The notes beneath the pieces are model-generated. The model was given only the letters and a program-made list of their open reading frames with translations, did not search any database and was not told where the DNA came from. Of a stretch of 64,000 bases of DNA, positions 1 through 12,275 are shown piece by piece. Each line of letters starts with the position of its first letter. Within the stretch, counting starts at the first letter, position 1. This DNA comes from Brassica napus (lineage: Eukaryota; Streptophyta; Magnoliopsida; Brassicales; Brassicaceae), in NCBI RefSeq assembly GCF_020379485.1, contig NW_026014653.1, positions 434,001 to 498,000 of the forward strand, read 5' to 3'. Both the position numbers and the translations under genes were made by a program.

Positions 1-978
1 CTGTAAAAGGCTCTCAAGGACATGCTGGAACAGTTCCAATGTCACTGCGTCAAGACCCTATGACTGGTGCTGCGGAACTCATTGTACTAATGGAGAGTGT
101 TTGCAAAAACCCTAAAGAGTACTTAACTTGTGATGGCCAATGCAACGAGGAGACAATAGAATCTCTTGCTAATTCACTTGTCTGTACTGTTGGAGAAATC
201 TCTACTTGGCCAAGTGCTAGCAATGTCATCCCAGGACAGGCAAGAGAAAGAAACTAATCTCATTTTTTTTTTTTTTTTTTCTCTTGTGAATGTACTCTAA
301 ATGGTTTCATGGAAATTGATCCAGGTAACTTTCACTGTGGATTTACGTACAATAGATGACGTAGGACGCAATGCTATTCTCCATGACTTATCAACTAGGA
401 TGTATCAAATATGTGACAAAAGATCGCTTTTGTGCTCCATTGAACGAAAGGTAAGTGAGTGGTGTAATTTGCATACACTTTGATGTCTTATTCTTATCAA
501 CTGATTTTGTTCCCGGCTTTATCATCATTGCAGCACGATGCAGATGCAGTAATATCAGATCCGCACTTGAGTTTACAGCTGAAATCAGCAGCTCAGAGTG
601 CCCTTAAGAAGATCACAGGAGAGGTCCAAGACGAGGTCCCTGTGCTAATGAGTGGAGCAGGACATGATGCTATGGCTATGTCTTACTTAACTAAGGTAAT
701 TGAGTTAAAACTCAAACAACACCTTAGTGTGGAATGTGTATTTCAACATTAGTAGTAGATTTCAAGATGCTAGAGATCATTTCAATCACAAGTTTTACAA
801 GAGATCCACAAAGTTTTAGGTTTTAACACTAGGATATGTTTTGGTTTTCCTACAGGTGGGAATGTTATTCGTCCGGTGTCGTGGAGGAATAAGTCATTCT
901 CCGGCAGAACATGTACTGGATGATGATGTTGGTGCAGCCGGTTTAGCCATCTTGGAGTTTCTAGAGTCTCAATTGTAA
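1..978 (+). CDS. AAH: Allantoate amidohydrolase, 3' end (last four exons)
   Basis: C-terminal part of a peptidase M20-family amidohydrolase that hydrolyses allantoate in purine (ureide) catabolism; the Arabidopsis homologue (At4g20070) acts in the endoplasmic reticulum. Exons read 1-239 (open at the window edge), 325-450, 534-695 and 856-978, ending LEFLESQL-stop. Seen residues include the M20 dimerisation-domain motif GHAGTVPM, TFTVDLRTIDD and the C-terminal CRGGISHSPAEH. Exon 4 is exactly 41 codons including the stop. The first intron here begins GC (CAG|gcaaga) rather than GT and ends cag, so it is a GC-AG intron; the other two are GT-AG. No break is visible, so the gene is probably functional. 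Identity is from recognising these motifs; family assignment is firm. Confidence 0.93.
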
Positions 979-1447
979 TTGATTTTCATAAGAATGAAAA
1001 AAAAAATATGAGAAACAAAGTGGAGTCTTGTATCATAGAGATTCCATGAATGTATAGTGTCATTTGTTGTCTTATTTGTCTTTGTTTGGTACAATGCATT
1101 TGTATAGAATTAAATCCGATTTACTTTAAATGTGTGAACATTGTTACCTATGGAAAATAAGAACAAAGATCTCGAATCAAGTTAGCATACTATAGAAATG
1201 GTGATTCAATAGCAAAAGACTAGTGTATCTTTTCATATAAACTTGAGCTAATGTGTATATTAACAGCAACAAGAGGAAGAGATGGATGCACATAACACAA
1301 CCAGATGGGTCTTCAAGCAAATCAGACGAGGAGGAGAATACAAGCCGTCCAACCAAAAACATAAATTAGATATTCAACTTATCAATATGGAAGCATCACA
1401 ATCATTTAATAAGGAAAAAAGTATTGCCGATAAAAGGTTGAAAAAAT

Positions 1448-1520
1448 GCTTTCATTGAGAGTTGAACTCAAGACCTCCCGCTTACTAAACGGGTGCTCTA
1501 ACCAACTGAGCTATGAAAGC
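1448..1520 (-). tRNA. tRNA-Thr (AGT)
   Basis: Read on the minus strand, 73 nt fold as a cloverleaf. The 7-bp acceptor stem is GCTTTCA/TGAAAGC. The D-arm box is TAGCTCAGTTGGTTAGAGC, the anticodon loop TTAGTAA carries AGT, and the T-arm is GAGTTCAACTCTC. No intron and no encoded CCA, as expected for a nuclear tRNA. A T-run follows at some distance in the AT-rich flank. Confidence 0.93.
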
Positions 1521-1591
1521 TTGTTTGTTGTACAAACATAATAATCAAAACTTGAAACAAAAGATAAATAGTGTTATATTATATATATTGA

Positions 1592-2050
1592 TGGAAATTC
1601 CCTAGACGGGTCCATCCCTCAAGAGATTTGTAACTCGGGAGCACCCTCGATAAGAACCAGATTTTAGGTTTGCTTAAGTTCCTAGCGCGATAGGGATATG
1701 AAGAGTTTGGGCTTATCTCAACCTATCTTTCAATAAACTCAAAGGCAAAATCAAGAAACAGTTCTCAAGATGGCCAGCTGATTCCTCTATAGGCAACACA
1801 GGCCTTTGTGGAAGCCCTCTTAGTCACTGCAACAGAGCTGGAGGAAACATCAAGCAACAAGGTCTTAGTGCCAGATCAGTTGTTACAATATCAGCAATCT
1901 CAGCTTTGGAAGCGATGGTGTTGATGATACTTGTAATCGCTCTCTTCTTCAAACAAAGGCATGATTTCTTCAAGAAAGTGATGGATGGAAGCAGTGAGTA
2001 CTCCTCGTCAAAGTTTTGCTGGTTCTTACGGCTACCTTGCCTCCAGGTAC
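1592..2050 (+). pseudogene. GSO1-like LRR receptor kinase relic
   Basis: Remnant of a GASSHO1-type leucine-rich-repeat receptor kinase (At4g20140-like; the intact protein perceives peptides that guide embryonic cuticle and Casparian strip formation). A first piece reads DGNSLDGSIPQEICN and then breaks. After a deletion, the juxtamembrane part reads LNLSFNKLKGKIKKQFSRW, then NTGLCGSPLSHCN, a hydrophobic membrane segment (about 1880-1950) and KQRHDFFKKVMDGS. Nearly all LRRs and the whole kinase domain are missing. Its place between AAH-like and At4g20150-like genes fits Arabidopsis synteny, so this is probably the decayed resident gene rather than a transposed copy. Confidence 0.8.
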
Positions 2051-2380
2051 TTATTTTCTTCTCAAGCTTCCTTTTTTACAAACCTGAGTTTTCTGAATTT
2101 TCCAAATGGAGTAAAAGAAGATGAAGTCTTGAATAGTATTTAAGCATTGAAACGTTTCTCATTCGAAATTATTAGCCAGTTTTACAAACTGTGAGATAAG
2201 AACGCAAATCTTTAGGTTCATTAACCAAAAACACAAAACTGAAAGTGCTCCAGTGCCAAAGCAAAAGGGAACCAGGTGTAAGAAAAGCTTTTACAGGGAA
2301 GATCAAAGAAATCAAGCACTTGAAAATGACTTCAGAGGAAATATATTTCATCTCTGAAGATGTCAAAGATGACTCCATAA

Positions 2381-3212
2381 CTAATCCCGATCTTCATCTG
2401 CATTTTAACAGGAAAAAAAAAAAAACAAGGAAAAGGTCAAATATCTAAGTATGCAAACACATTCAATCCAACAAAACAAGAATTGTAAAACACAAAATTT
2501 TGCAACACCCTCACAATAAGTAGTGATTTTGACATGAAACTAAAACAAGAAAGACCTTGAACTTAACATAAAAACAAAAACTAAGTACATCATCCATCTA
2601 CATAAGAAGAAGAAAAAGAATAGACTCCCTTCAAATTCAAATCTAGTTTCTAGCATCCCGTAATGAAAATAGTATTACTTCGAGTTACAGCCTATCTAAA
2701 CTCTTACTGAGACCTTTCTTAGTAAAAAAAAACATTACGTTTCACACATTATCTGGCGTTCATAACAGTGCATGACTAATCTGATTTGCAACGAGCTAAG
2801 CCTAAACTTGCAAAAGATTCAACCTTTGAGCTAAACAAAGAACAATCAAAGCATAAAAAAAAAAAAAAAACGAAAAGACAAAAAAACATTACCAAAGTAA
2901 CGGCGCTCGTTGGCAGCTCTAGCCTTATCGAGCATCACCTCGAGATCTTCCTTGAGCTTCACATCCCATTTCACGAGCTGGTTCGCGAACACAGCACCGA
3001 GTCCCATGCCCACCACATGCTCCCACGGATCTTAACCATATTCCAACCAGAATCATAACCGACGGGAAAATCAAACCAGAATCGCATTTGATCAATTAGG
3101 GTTGTTGTTTCGTGGACTTACGGCGCATGTAAGGGAGCTTGCGGAGAGCGTTGGAATACATCTGGGTGCCGAGTCCCAGCAGAGCTCCCACCATCGTCGC
3201 ACTCAGAGCCAT
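2381..3212 (-). CDS. Small mitochondrial complex I subunit, NDUFC2-type (At4g20150-like)
   Basis: Three exons: 3122-3212, 2893-3030 and 2381-2397, totalling 246 nt, giving an 81-residue protein with all junctions GT-AG and in phase. It starts MALSATMVGALLGLG, continues YMRHPWEHVVGMGLGAVFAN then KWDVKLKEDLEVMLDKARAA, and ends NERRYFDEDRD-stop. Residues about 4-20 and 37-50 are hydrophobic and glycine-rich, fitting a small inner-membrane protein. The last exon codes only five residues and was placed by the splice phase and the conserved acidic tail. I recall the Arabidopsis homologue being listed as a complex I (NADH dehydrogenase) accessory subunit of NDUFC2 type; that function is from memory. 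The reading frame is intact, so the gene is probably active. Confidence 0.85.
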
Positions 3213-4450
3213 CGTTTTGATCTTCTTCTGAAACTCCTGTTGTTTGGTCGATTACTCTTGACCCTTAGCTGCACTACGTTGGCCCCACATCGCTTGGTAT
3301 GACGTGTAAGACATTGATTGGTTTGTCTTTTCTTATTTATTTATTTTTGATTGTGCGTATAAGTCGTATTCTAATGAGCTTTAGTCCGCATAACAAAATA
3401 ATCATTTGTCCCTTATCTGTGCAGATTGGGGCCCAAGGAAGTGTGTAGAAAACTTAATTAAGTAATTTTTGTTTTTATGCTCAAAATCTATTTTCGTTAA
3501 TCCAAATCATTCACTACATGGTCTTATCTTATCGAGGAGTGCTACTTAACACTATCGAATACACTTATAGAAATGATTCAAGAAACAAAAAAAGTGCATT
3601 TATCATCTAATTAGTCATTCCATATTTTTTCTTGTTGGGTTGAAACACGATCGTAAAATTATCTAATCTACTATATAACTAGTCAAGTGTTGTTGACTTC
3701 ATCTTCTATAAAATGAGAAACTATTACTGGCTACAAACGTGAGACCATGCCCCCCAAGTTCACGACAATATCAAAAAGATAGATCTGCTTGCACGAACTA
3801 CCTAGTTTTCATATTATCAAAGTATTTGGAGGGTAGTTAATTACTTGCATCAGTGAAGACCATAAGCCACCTAGATCATAAGCTCAGCTTTCGCTTCTGT
3901 TTAAACTGAATATCTGTAAACAACATCAAGTGATGGGTCATTACAGGAGTGCGAACTAAAGAAAGTGATGAGGATTTTTAAGGAGCTAGAGAATTTTATT
4001 GGAGGGAGATAATAGTAAAACAAGATTAACAGAATTATATAATGTGGATAGTTCAAGACTCAAGAAGTGTTGATGTTCTACAAGAAAGATAAAACAGAAA
4101 ACATAGTATACAAAGAAAAAGGAGACAAATCTGAATAGTTAAACAAATATACGCAACTGTTAACTTTTCTTTCAATTCATGATCTTGTAATCTGTGTGAT
4201 ATCCTAACATGTCATGTTTTTTTTTTTTTTTTTTGAAAAAAGGCTTTAATTAACTAGGTTTCAGCACTAAATATAGCATTTTACTTAAATTCATTAAAAG
4301 AAAGAAGCCCACAATATAACAACATACACAAAATGTTTTGTGTTTTATTAAAAGCCATCTGAACGATCAAATGGTAGACGGTGAAAACAAAGCAGAAAGC
4401 ACATGATGTTATTAAAGAAAAAAGTCAGGTAAATGATTTTGCCAAAGTCT
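3213..4450. other. Intergenic, includes duplicated TPS 3' flank
   Basis: No gene seen. About 3690-3730 carries a weak match to the P450 upstream motif found at 52 kb (gacttcatctcccataaaa). From about 4083 to 4330 the sequence (aagataaaacagaaaacata... actaggtttcagcac) recurs at 38205-38340 and 38565-38610 downstream of TPS-2, so the segmental duplication extends at least 370 bp past the TPS stop codon. This copy lacks the MITE present at 38616-38856, giving the empty site. Confidence 0.7.
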
Positions 4451-7400
4451 TCAAAGACGGATCTGATCCACGAACATAGAAGTCATGTACTCCTTAATTT
4501 TTCCTTGGGGATCGGTGTAACCTTCATATCCATTGTAGCAGACGTGGATCATGCGTGCAAGATCAATGACTGCCTTAAGAACACAGTGTCGCACACCAGT
4601 TATTGTCAAGAACTCTTCATTTATTATCTTATCAGCCTCTCCAACCATTTTATTAAGCTCCCTAAAAGCTTCATTTTCGGAAACTCCATATTGCTTCATA
4701 TAACAGCTGACAGCATTGGTGACGTATCCTCTACTAATGTCATCCTAATTAAAATAGTGTATGTGTAAGTCGGGATGATAGATAGAACAAGAAAGTATAC
4801 ATACCCGATATGTGAAGAAATGGTTTACGCATATGTACCTGGAAACCAGTTATATCATCCATAAGACGACCTTTGACACATAAAGATTGGACGATTTTTG
4901 GTCTGGACTTTAGCCATTCAAAAGCTTCTTTTGCAACCATCTTTCCCATAGACATGTATCGACTTGCCAAAGTCGCATACACTGCGACTTCCACCTCACC
5001 AACCTCCATGTACTCCTCAAAACTAGGCACGTGATAAACTAGGCCCCACTTTGCGAGATCAAAGTTGGCTTTCACATATGTCTTCAACTGCATGCTCAAT
5101 AATATAGATCTGCGTTACGTTACAACACTAAATGTAGTTTTCTAAAGTTATTTTGAACTAATGATATACCCATGACCTTTCTTTTCCTTGAAATATAATC
5201 CTGCGAGTTCAGTTGAAAGTTATTCCAAAGCCATATGACAGTATATTGATATACTACTAATAATAAAAAGATGAGCATGCAAGTTGGCAACCAAAGGCAA
5301 TAACAAATTTTCTGGAAAAACAAATGTACGAGGAATATTTGGTGTGTGTGGTGTTTGTGGCTTAACTTACTGCTAGTTACAAATATGAATTTGTTTGTTT
5401 GTATTATTAATATATCATAATAAAAGATTTTCTCTCTAGCTCTCTTACTCTAGGTCTTTTCATTTTCTAGTAATTCATTTATGATTTATTTTGTTTTGCA
5501 CAAAAAGGAAGAGAAAAACTAGGAAAACAACGATTAATAGCTTGTGAAGATATTATGATCTCCGAAAGTATATTTGAGTATTCGAGAAAAAAAATGAGAG
5601 ACAAAATGAATAAATGAAACATGTGAATCTGTATTTCCTTAAGCTATTATGAAAAACGTGATTTTTTCCCCCATAACAAGTTAAAAATATTCCTATCTTA
5701 TCAATTTTTACATGGATGTAATTTATTAAATGAAAGATATATTTTATTTTAAATTTTAGAGTTAGACTTAAATTTTTTAAAACTATATATCCACATATAT
5801 CTCCTACAAAATAATGGTTTATGTAACATTTAAATTAAGGATAAAACTGGAATCATGAAAATTGTTGATAATATATCTTTTTAAGAATAATATGTCACAT
5901 CACAGTATTTTTCAAAATTGTTTTTCATTGACAAATTAGCACAATTATTAAGGAAAAAATAATTAGTCAGATTAGTTTAGTTTCTTAAGCGTATTACCCT
6001 TGATTGTTATATGCATGCTTATGTCTTAAACATACCAATAAAGAAGATAGTTTGATTGCCTTACCACTTCCTTTGAGGCGCTCACGTTGTATGATCTTCC
6101 TTGTGGCCCAAGTTCTCTTTCAAACTCTTCGAAAGTATCTATCATAAAGTTCAACACGAATTTCAAATAATCAGGCTGTTTATCCATGGTATGCTCGTGA
6201 GCCCACCTGTACAACATCTTCAGCATCATCATCACCATCATTATCACTATAATAATCATTGTTTACTTAATTTTTTGATACCTTTCCAAGCTATTAGCGA
6301 GGCCTTCAGCTTCAGGAAGAGATGCATATCTGTCAAATGTGTCATCTAGAATCACTAAAATGGTGAAGTACTTAACCATTATAATCCTTGCACGTGATAG
6401 TTGTGGCTCAAAGCACATCGCTTGTGCAAAGAAATGATTTTCGACGATTCTGTGTCTGAAGTAAGGTGGTAGCTTGGATTCAAACTCTAGATCATTGTAC
6501 CATCTTGCATCCAAAGTTATAGGTATTTGATTAGAATAGTTTCTGTAAAGAATTGTAATTCAAGTCCATATAAATACCATTAATGTGAAGATATGTTACA
6601 TACTCTGTAAGGATTTTGAGTTCGTTAAGGTATTGGAGCTGTACTAACTTGAAACTGATTTTAGCGAACTTGAGTAGCATCTCGTCATGATTTTTTTCTT
6701 GTTCAAAGAATGAGATATATTCCACTGGGAATAACATCTCCATATTCCAGTGGTGAGGTAGAGTAAGAGCATTTCGAATACGTACTGAGAGATGAGGCGG
6801 GCACGTTCCATCAGCAGCCAGTGACTCCAAGTGTCTCGATGTAAATATCAATGCTTCGTCCATTATATAATCCTTCGTCTTCCGCAAATAAGCAGCCTCA
6901 TACAAGCTCAACATACCCTTGGCATCTCCGAGAAGAGATTCTTTGAAATTTCCGCTGTCCTTTGTGAATCTCCTGAATACATCTATTAATCAAAATGGAT
7001 CAATTTGTTACACTTTAAATAGTTATAGACAGCAAACACTTCTATGAGTAGAATCAAAAGCCTAACTAGGTAAGAGTCTCATTTACCGGAAGATATGTGG
7101 TGACCGTATCTTCTGAAAACCCAGAAGATGATGGAAACTGTGTACAAGTCATTTTCACCTTCCATCATCTCCTCTTTCTTTTCGAAACTTTCTTTTAGAG
7201 TTTCATCTATCTCGTCCTCAAAGTGATGTGCAAGGCCAAGGCTAACCAACAAATATATCATGAGGATTCTCTTCTTCGCCGAGTCAATCCCTTGGGAAGA
7301 CACGAGCGCGTTCTTCACTTTTGGCTTTATTACATCGATTTCTTTCCTAAGAGCATCCATTTCCTACAGTAAAACATATACACATGCTTAGGGCGTGTTT

Positions 7401-7896
7401 TAGGGCTAAAAGATTTTCTTTTAAAAAAATTTAGTTGTAGTCTAGTGATCCTACCTCTACGTTCCCTCTATGAGTGTCATTAGTTCAAACTCTCCGTCCT
7501 AAACATCATTTTTATTTTCTTATTATATTATTACTTTCTTGAATATTATTTTGGCTTAGAGCCGGCTCTGTCTCTAATCTATATATACCTGATTAGGTAT
7601 ATCTACATTTCTATGTACACCACCAGATATATATATCGACTTACCGAGACATCGACAGAAACAGAGTGGAACTGATCAGTCCATGGAGAAGGTAGCAGTT
7701 CCGTAAACGTGCGATTGCTTTCTTGATCATCACTAGTCATGGTAGTAGTTGCCTTCAGACGAACAAACTTTGGAGGCTTAGTGGGAACGGACATCAGTGG
7801 AAAGCAAGAGAGTTGGTTTACTGGAAACAAGTTTTTAGGAGAAGGAAAAAAGACATGGGATCCATGTTTTGGCCCAAAAACTGCTATGGATTCCAT
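4451..7896 (-). CDS. TPS-1: class I terpene synthase, TPS-a type, intact
   Basis: Ionises a prenyl diphosphate and cyclises it to a sesqui- or diterpene. Seven exons: 7645-7896, 7087-7363, 6604-6982, 6282-6542, 6065-6206, 4839-5087, 4451-4744. All introns are GT-AG and the sum is 1854 nt, giving 617 aa. The start is the first in-frame ATG ([10 protein letters not shown]); upstream codons lack ATG. The first 50-55 residues are Ser/Pro/Lys-rich with few acids, like a plastid transit peptide. [14 protein letters not shown] is the degenerate R(x)nW region and [13 protein letters not shown] is conserved N-domain sequence. Exon 4 carries the metal-binding DDTFD (DDxxD), and DDITGFQDD across the exon 6/7 junction matches NSE/DTE. 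Closest recalled relatives are Arabidopsis TPS08/TPS09/At4g20200. Substrate and product cannot be told from sequence. It is the only complete TPS here. Confidence 0.9.
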
Positions 7897-8250
7897 GTTC
7901 ACTACCAATAATGTGGAAGTGGGAACACATTCATTATCAAATTTATAGGCACTGCACAGGGTATTTGTTCAGCCGACCACAAATTCGTACGTGATTCTCA
8001 CATAAAATAGTACTATATTAAATAAAGATAATAAAAAGAGAAATTCCATAGGATAGTATTTTTAAAATTTTTTTCAAGCCATTAATAAAGAAAATTACCA
8101 AAATAAGTTATATTAAATAAGGTACATTTTTATCATAGGGTTAACTAATATAGACTTAGAGTTTAGAGTTAAAGGGTGGAGTTTTGGGGATATGGTTTTA
8201 AATTTAAAAAAAATTAAAAATTAAAATTAAAAATTTAAAAAAAAAATTTT
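7897..8250. other. TPS-1 upstream region
   Basis: Holds the presumed TPS-1 promoter and 5' UTR (minus strand), then AT-rich sequence. The segment 7897-7980 is similar to 46020-46080 upstream of TPS-2 (accacaaattc, gattctcacataa). I see no promoter element I can assign. From about 8130 the sequence is half of a repeat that a LINE has split (see 8130-10675). Confidence 0.5.
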
Positions 8251-10675
8251 TTGTCGTCAACTATTACAGACTCATACGGATTCTGTAAACCAAACCGGGT
8301 GATCTGCATCCATGTGAACGACAAAAGACGGTTGCTTCCTAGCACTGCGTGCTAGTCTATCCGCCATTGTATTTTGCGTCCTTGGTACATAGATGATCTC
8401 TGATCTGGTGAAGCTCTCTTTTAGGGTCTTGACATCCTCCAAGTAATTTGCAAAAGCTGGCCATTCATCTGGTTCCGAAACTATCTTCACCAATTGAGAA
8501 CAATCCGTTGCAAACGTAACCTGAAACTGACGTAAATTCCTCATACATTCCATTGCCCAAAGAAGCGCTTCCATCTCCGCATGAAGGGGAGATATACTAG
8601 CCCTCACATTCCTTGCCCCCAACAATCCCTCAAATCCTTCTAAGGTGCTGAGCCAACCTTGTCCTGAAAAAATATCCCCCTCTTTCCATGAACCATCTGT
8701 GAAACACCATCTTCCTGGAATTGACGGCAATGTCGTATCCACTTGTTGTGGTATTATCCTCTGTTCATTCAATATTTGTGCTTCAGTCCACAGTGTTGAT
8801 TCTGTTTCCGCTAATTTAAGTGTATCCATGGGATCCATATCCAAATTACTGAAGACTTTATTATTCATAGCTTTCCAGATGTACCATAGTATCCATGCAA
8901 ACTGATGATCTTCCAGCTGCGGAAAAACTCTCCAAAATAGATGATCCATGTTTGTGAAGAGAGAACTTGTTGGGAAAATATTTGGATTTGATGGTATCTT
9001 CGAGAGAGCCCAGACCTGGAGTGCCGGAGGACATTCAAAAAACACATGGTTTATTGATTCCTCATGGGCTCCACATCTTGCACAACAAAGATCCCCTTGA
9101 ATCCCCCTTGCCTGTAAATTCTTCCTTACTGATATACATCCTGTCACCAATTGCCATAGAAAATGTTTTAACTTTGGTGGACACCTTATCTTCCAACAGA
9201 ACGCCTTCAGAACATTCACTGTGGGGCCAATCAGCAATGGTGGTCTCTTCCTATCTGGATAAATCCGTTCTACCTGATAACCCGATTTGACCGTGTATTT
9301 CCCATTTTTTGTGAAGTGCCACCCATCTCTGTCTACCCTCTGAATCCTGCTCAGTGGTAAACTTTCTATAAGTTTCGCATCCTGTGGATCCACCAATAAC
9401 CGAATTGCCTGTGAGTTCCAAGTACATGAGGTAGAGTCAATGAGAGACTCCACTGTAAGATCCGGGTATAAATTGTGTTGATTTTTATTTGCTGGTCTCG
9501 GGCGAGTGGTTGGGAGCCATGGATCATTCCATACAGATATGGAAGAACCTGATCCCACCCTTTTGATTAGTCCTTTGCTTACCAGAGATCTAGCAGAGAC
9601 GATACTCCGCCAGCCATATGACGGAGAATATGAACGAATCGGTTCCAGAGGTGAAGCATTCCTGTAATACCGACCTTTGAAAACTCGAGAGAATAATGTG
9701 TTTGGCTTCTCTATTAGACGCCATAACTGTTTACCAAGCATCGCTGTGTTGAAATCAGTGATGTCCTTAAACCCTAGACCACCTTCATCCTTATCTAAAC
9801 ATACTTTGTCCCATGATTTCCAATGCATGCCTCTTGTGGTTCCCCTTGAACTCCACCAAAATTGTGATACCGCACTCGTTAGTTTTTTTCACAGTTGCCT
9901 TAGGTAAACGATAGCACGACATCGTATGATTTGGTAATGCCGTAATCATTGATTTAATGATCACTTCCTTTCCTCCTTTTATGAAGAACTTGAAAGTCCA
10001 TCCATTGACTCTATTATTTAATCGATCCTGAACAAAGCTAAACACTTGGATCTTTGAACCCCCCATATTTTCTGGCAAACCAAGATAAGATCCCATTCCT
10101 CCAAGATTCTGAATACCCAAAATATCCCTTAAATCCTGTCGTACTGATTCTTCAATCTTATGTCCAAATTGAATTGAAGACTTTTCAAAATTTATTAACT
10201 GCCCCGAAACTGCCTCATATTCCTTTAAAATCCTAAGAATAATTTGACACTCTTCTTTTTGGGCTTTACAAAAAAAGAGGCTATCGTCCGCAAAAAGCAA
10301 ATGAGATATCAATGGACAAGCTCTTGCCACCTTCATTCTCGTCAGTTGTTTCCCCATCTCTGCCCTTTTTATATTTGCAATTAAGGCCTCAGTGCAAAGA
10401 ATGAATAAATAAGGCGATAAAGGATCCCCTTGACGTAAACCCCTATGTGGAATAATGAGTCCACATGGTTGACCATTAAGAAGTACCCTATATTGAACCG
10501 ACGATATACATTCCATCATCAATTTAATCCAATGGATGTCAAAACCCAGTTTTTGTAGTAGGCCCTTGATGAAAAAAAAAAAAAAATTTAAAATTAAAAA
10601 GAGTTATTTTGATCATTTTTAAAGGTTATTTTTGTGACAAAAACTTAAAAATAGCTATTTGAGAGAATTGTCCTA
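8130..10675. repeat. Telomere-core repeat, copy i, split by a LINE
   Basis: Left part about 8130-8250 (gagtttagagttaaagggtgg... aatttaaaa) and right part about 10573-10675 (aaagagttattttgatca... tatttgagagaattgtcct) together match the repeat at 41001-41311 read in reverse. The LINE at 8251-10570 lies between them. Poly-A/T-rich junctions hide the target duplication. Confidence 0.6.
8251..10570 (-). mobile_element. 5'-truncated LINE: reverse transcriptase + RNase H
   Basis: Plant L1-like non-LTR retrotransposon on the minus strand. 10522-9791 encodes the RT core with RGLRQGDPLSPYLF and the catalytic FADD (LLFADDSLFF). 9828-8272 (518 codons) encodes the RT thumb, a zf-RVT zinc-binding region (KLKHFLWQLVTG... 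CCARCGAHEESINHVFFECP) and an RNase H domain (FTDGSWKEG, HAEMEALLWAMEC, ATDCSQL, NTMADRLARSAR). The two frames overlap by 38 nt, so a frameshift has broken the ORF. The endonuclease and the first RT motifs are missing, a normal 5' truncation. The element is therefore inactive. The same RNase H domain recurs as a fragment at 48.55 kb. Confidence 0.92.
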
Positions 10676-11175
10676 AGAAAAATCTCCTAAAATAGCACTA
10701 AAGTTTTTTTTATCACAAAATAGCCAATAAAGATCAAAATAATCAAAATAATTTTCATTAAAGTAAACAATATTTATGCCTTAGGTTAAGTTATCTAATC
10801 TAAATTTATGATTTATATTTGAATAGAGGTTTATAGTTTGGATACAGATTTAGAATTTAAGATTTAGGATACAAATTTTAAATAAAATTTTTGGAAAAAG
10901 GTTTCAGAAAACATTCTAGAAAAAATTCAAAAACCATTAAAAGGTCAAAAAAAGAAAAATTTCATAAAAACGTTTCGAACATTTTTTTCTGAAAATAAAA
11001 AAAATCACTTATTATTTATATTTTTTTTAATATTTATTTATTTATATATATAGAGAATAGAAGGACAAATGTATTTTATCCTTTTAATAAAATCTAATTT
11101 GGTCATTTTTCTACATGGGTGTTTTTTTGTCAGAAAAACATTTTCTAGGTCGATTTGGGAGATTTTCCCTAAAGA
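10673..11175. repeat. Telomere-core repeat, copy ii
   Basis: Begins aagaaaaatctcctaaaatagcac and ends with the near inverted match gatttgggagattttccct, about 500 bp. The middle holds decayed TTTAGGG-like words (gatttagaatttaagatttagg). Same family as the copies at 8.1, 15.9 and 41.0 kb; no coding capacity, so a non-autonomous element or MITE of unassigned superfamily. Confidence 0.55.
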
Positions 11176-12275
11176 TAAACTTTAATTAAACAAAATGGTA
11201 TGTATACACATCCAACTTACAAAATGATTTATTCTTAGAAACTTAGCCGTCAACGGACATTTTTTTTTTCTTTTGAAAACGGCATGCTATTTACCTAACG
11301 TTTATCTCAAATAATTTCACAAAATTAATTTTCAACTTTATTAATACTAATTCACGTCTTAAAAATAATCATTTAACAATTAATTCACCTACCAATAATC
11401 AATTAATTGAATTAAATCAAATCATAAAATTGAATAAAATATTAAAATGTGAATAAAGTAAAAGTAGAAAGCGAATTTTGATAAACTCAGGTTTTACCCT
11501 TAAAATTATTTTACAAATGCATATGAAATCATAATAGTATTTTAGGGATATACTCAACAAGGAAGGACCAATGTTATACAATAACTCTTCGAGCTTAGAG
11601 TTAAATTAAGACAAAAAAGGTTAGTATGTAATTTTCTAGTTACATAAGTATAAAATGAGAAAGTAAAGAACGATGTACACTTGTGAATGAAAAGATCCAG
11701 GTCTTCGAAATATCAGGAAACACAAATAGGATGATATGATTGTTCAATGGAATGTATTAAGAACCGTTCTATAACTTGTTTTTGTCACAAAACGGTTATA
11801 TTTATCTAACGGTTCAAAGACCTTAATCTTAAAATTATATAGTTCCTAACGTATTTATGATTTAAATGGAATGAATTCTAAACAAAACCCCTTATAAATA
11901 GAACAAATTAATTTCTGTAACAAAGTATTTAATTTGTTTTTATTAAATTTAGATATAACCCTACGTTTTTCTATAAATATACACTACCCACTACGTTATG
12001 ATAACCATACGTTATATAATTGTATATATTTTTTTTAATATATAAGAAAAAATTACAGAAAAATATTACATATTTATAGAAACATTTTTTGTTTTACATC
12101 TTTTTAAGTCTTTTCAATTGGTAATTTAAATATAGGTCTAATGGCATAAACCATAATAAATAATATTCTAAATAATGATAAAGCTAAAAGAAATAATAGT
12201 TGGACCATACTTTTATCAATGGGTCACACTGCTATTTTAATAGAATAGATAACTGGAGGTAAAGTTAACCGTAAA
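11176..12275. other. AT-rich, no feature recognised
   Basis: No open gene, RNA or clear element. A stretch near 11430-11490 (tgtgaataaagta... ttttgataaac) loosely resembles 30800-30830, suggesting scattered pieces of one decayed retroelement. Confidence 0.4.

Noticed and set aside
2172..2448. Small genes on either strand in 2172-2448
   Set aside because: This is the last exon and 3' UTR of the complex I subunit gene; the frames show no independent support.
4433..4768. Plus-strand 111-codon frame, also present at 39003-39332
   Set aside because: It is the antisense of the conserved TPS exon 7; conservation is explained by the duplication and by the coding strand.
7905..7908. Start of TPS-1 four codons further upstream
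   Set aside because: The codon at 7908-7906 is TTG, not ATG; the first in-frame ATG is at 7896.
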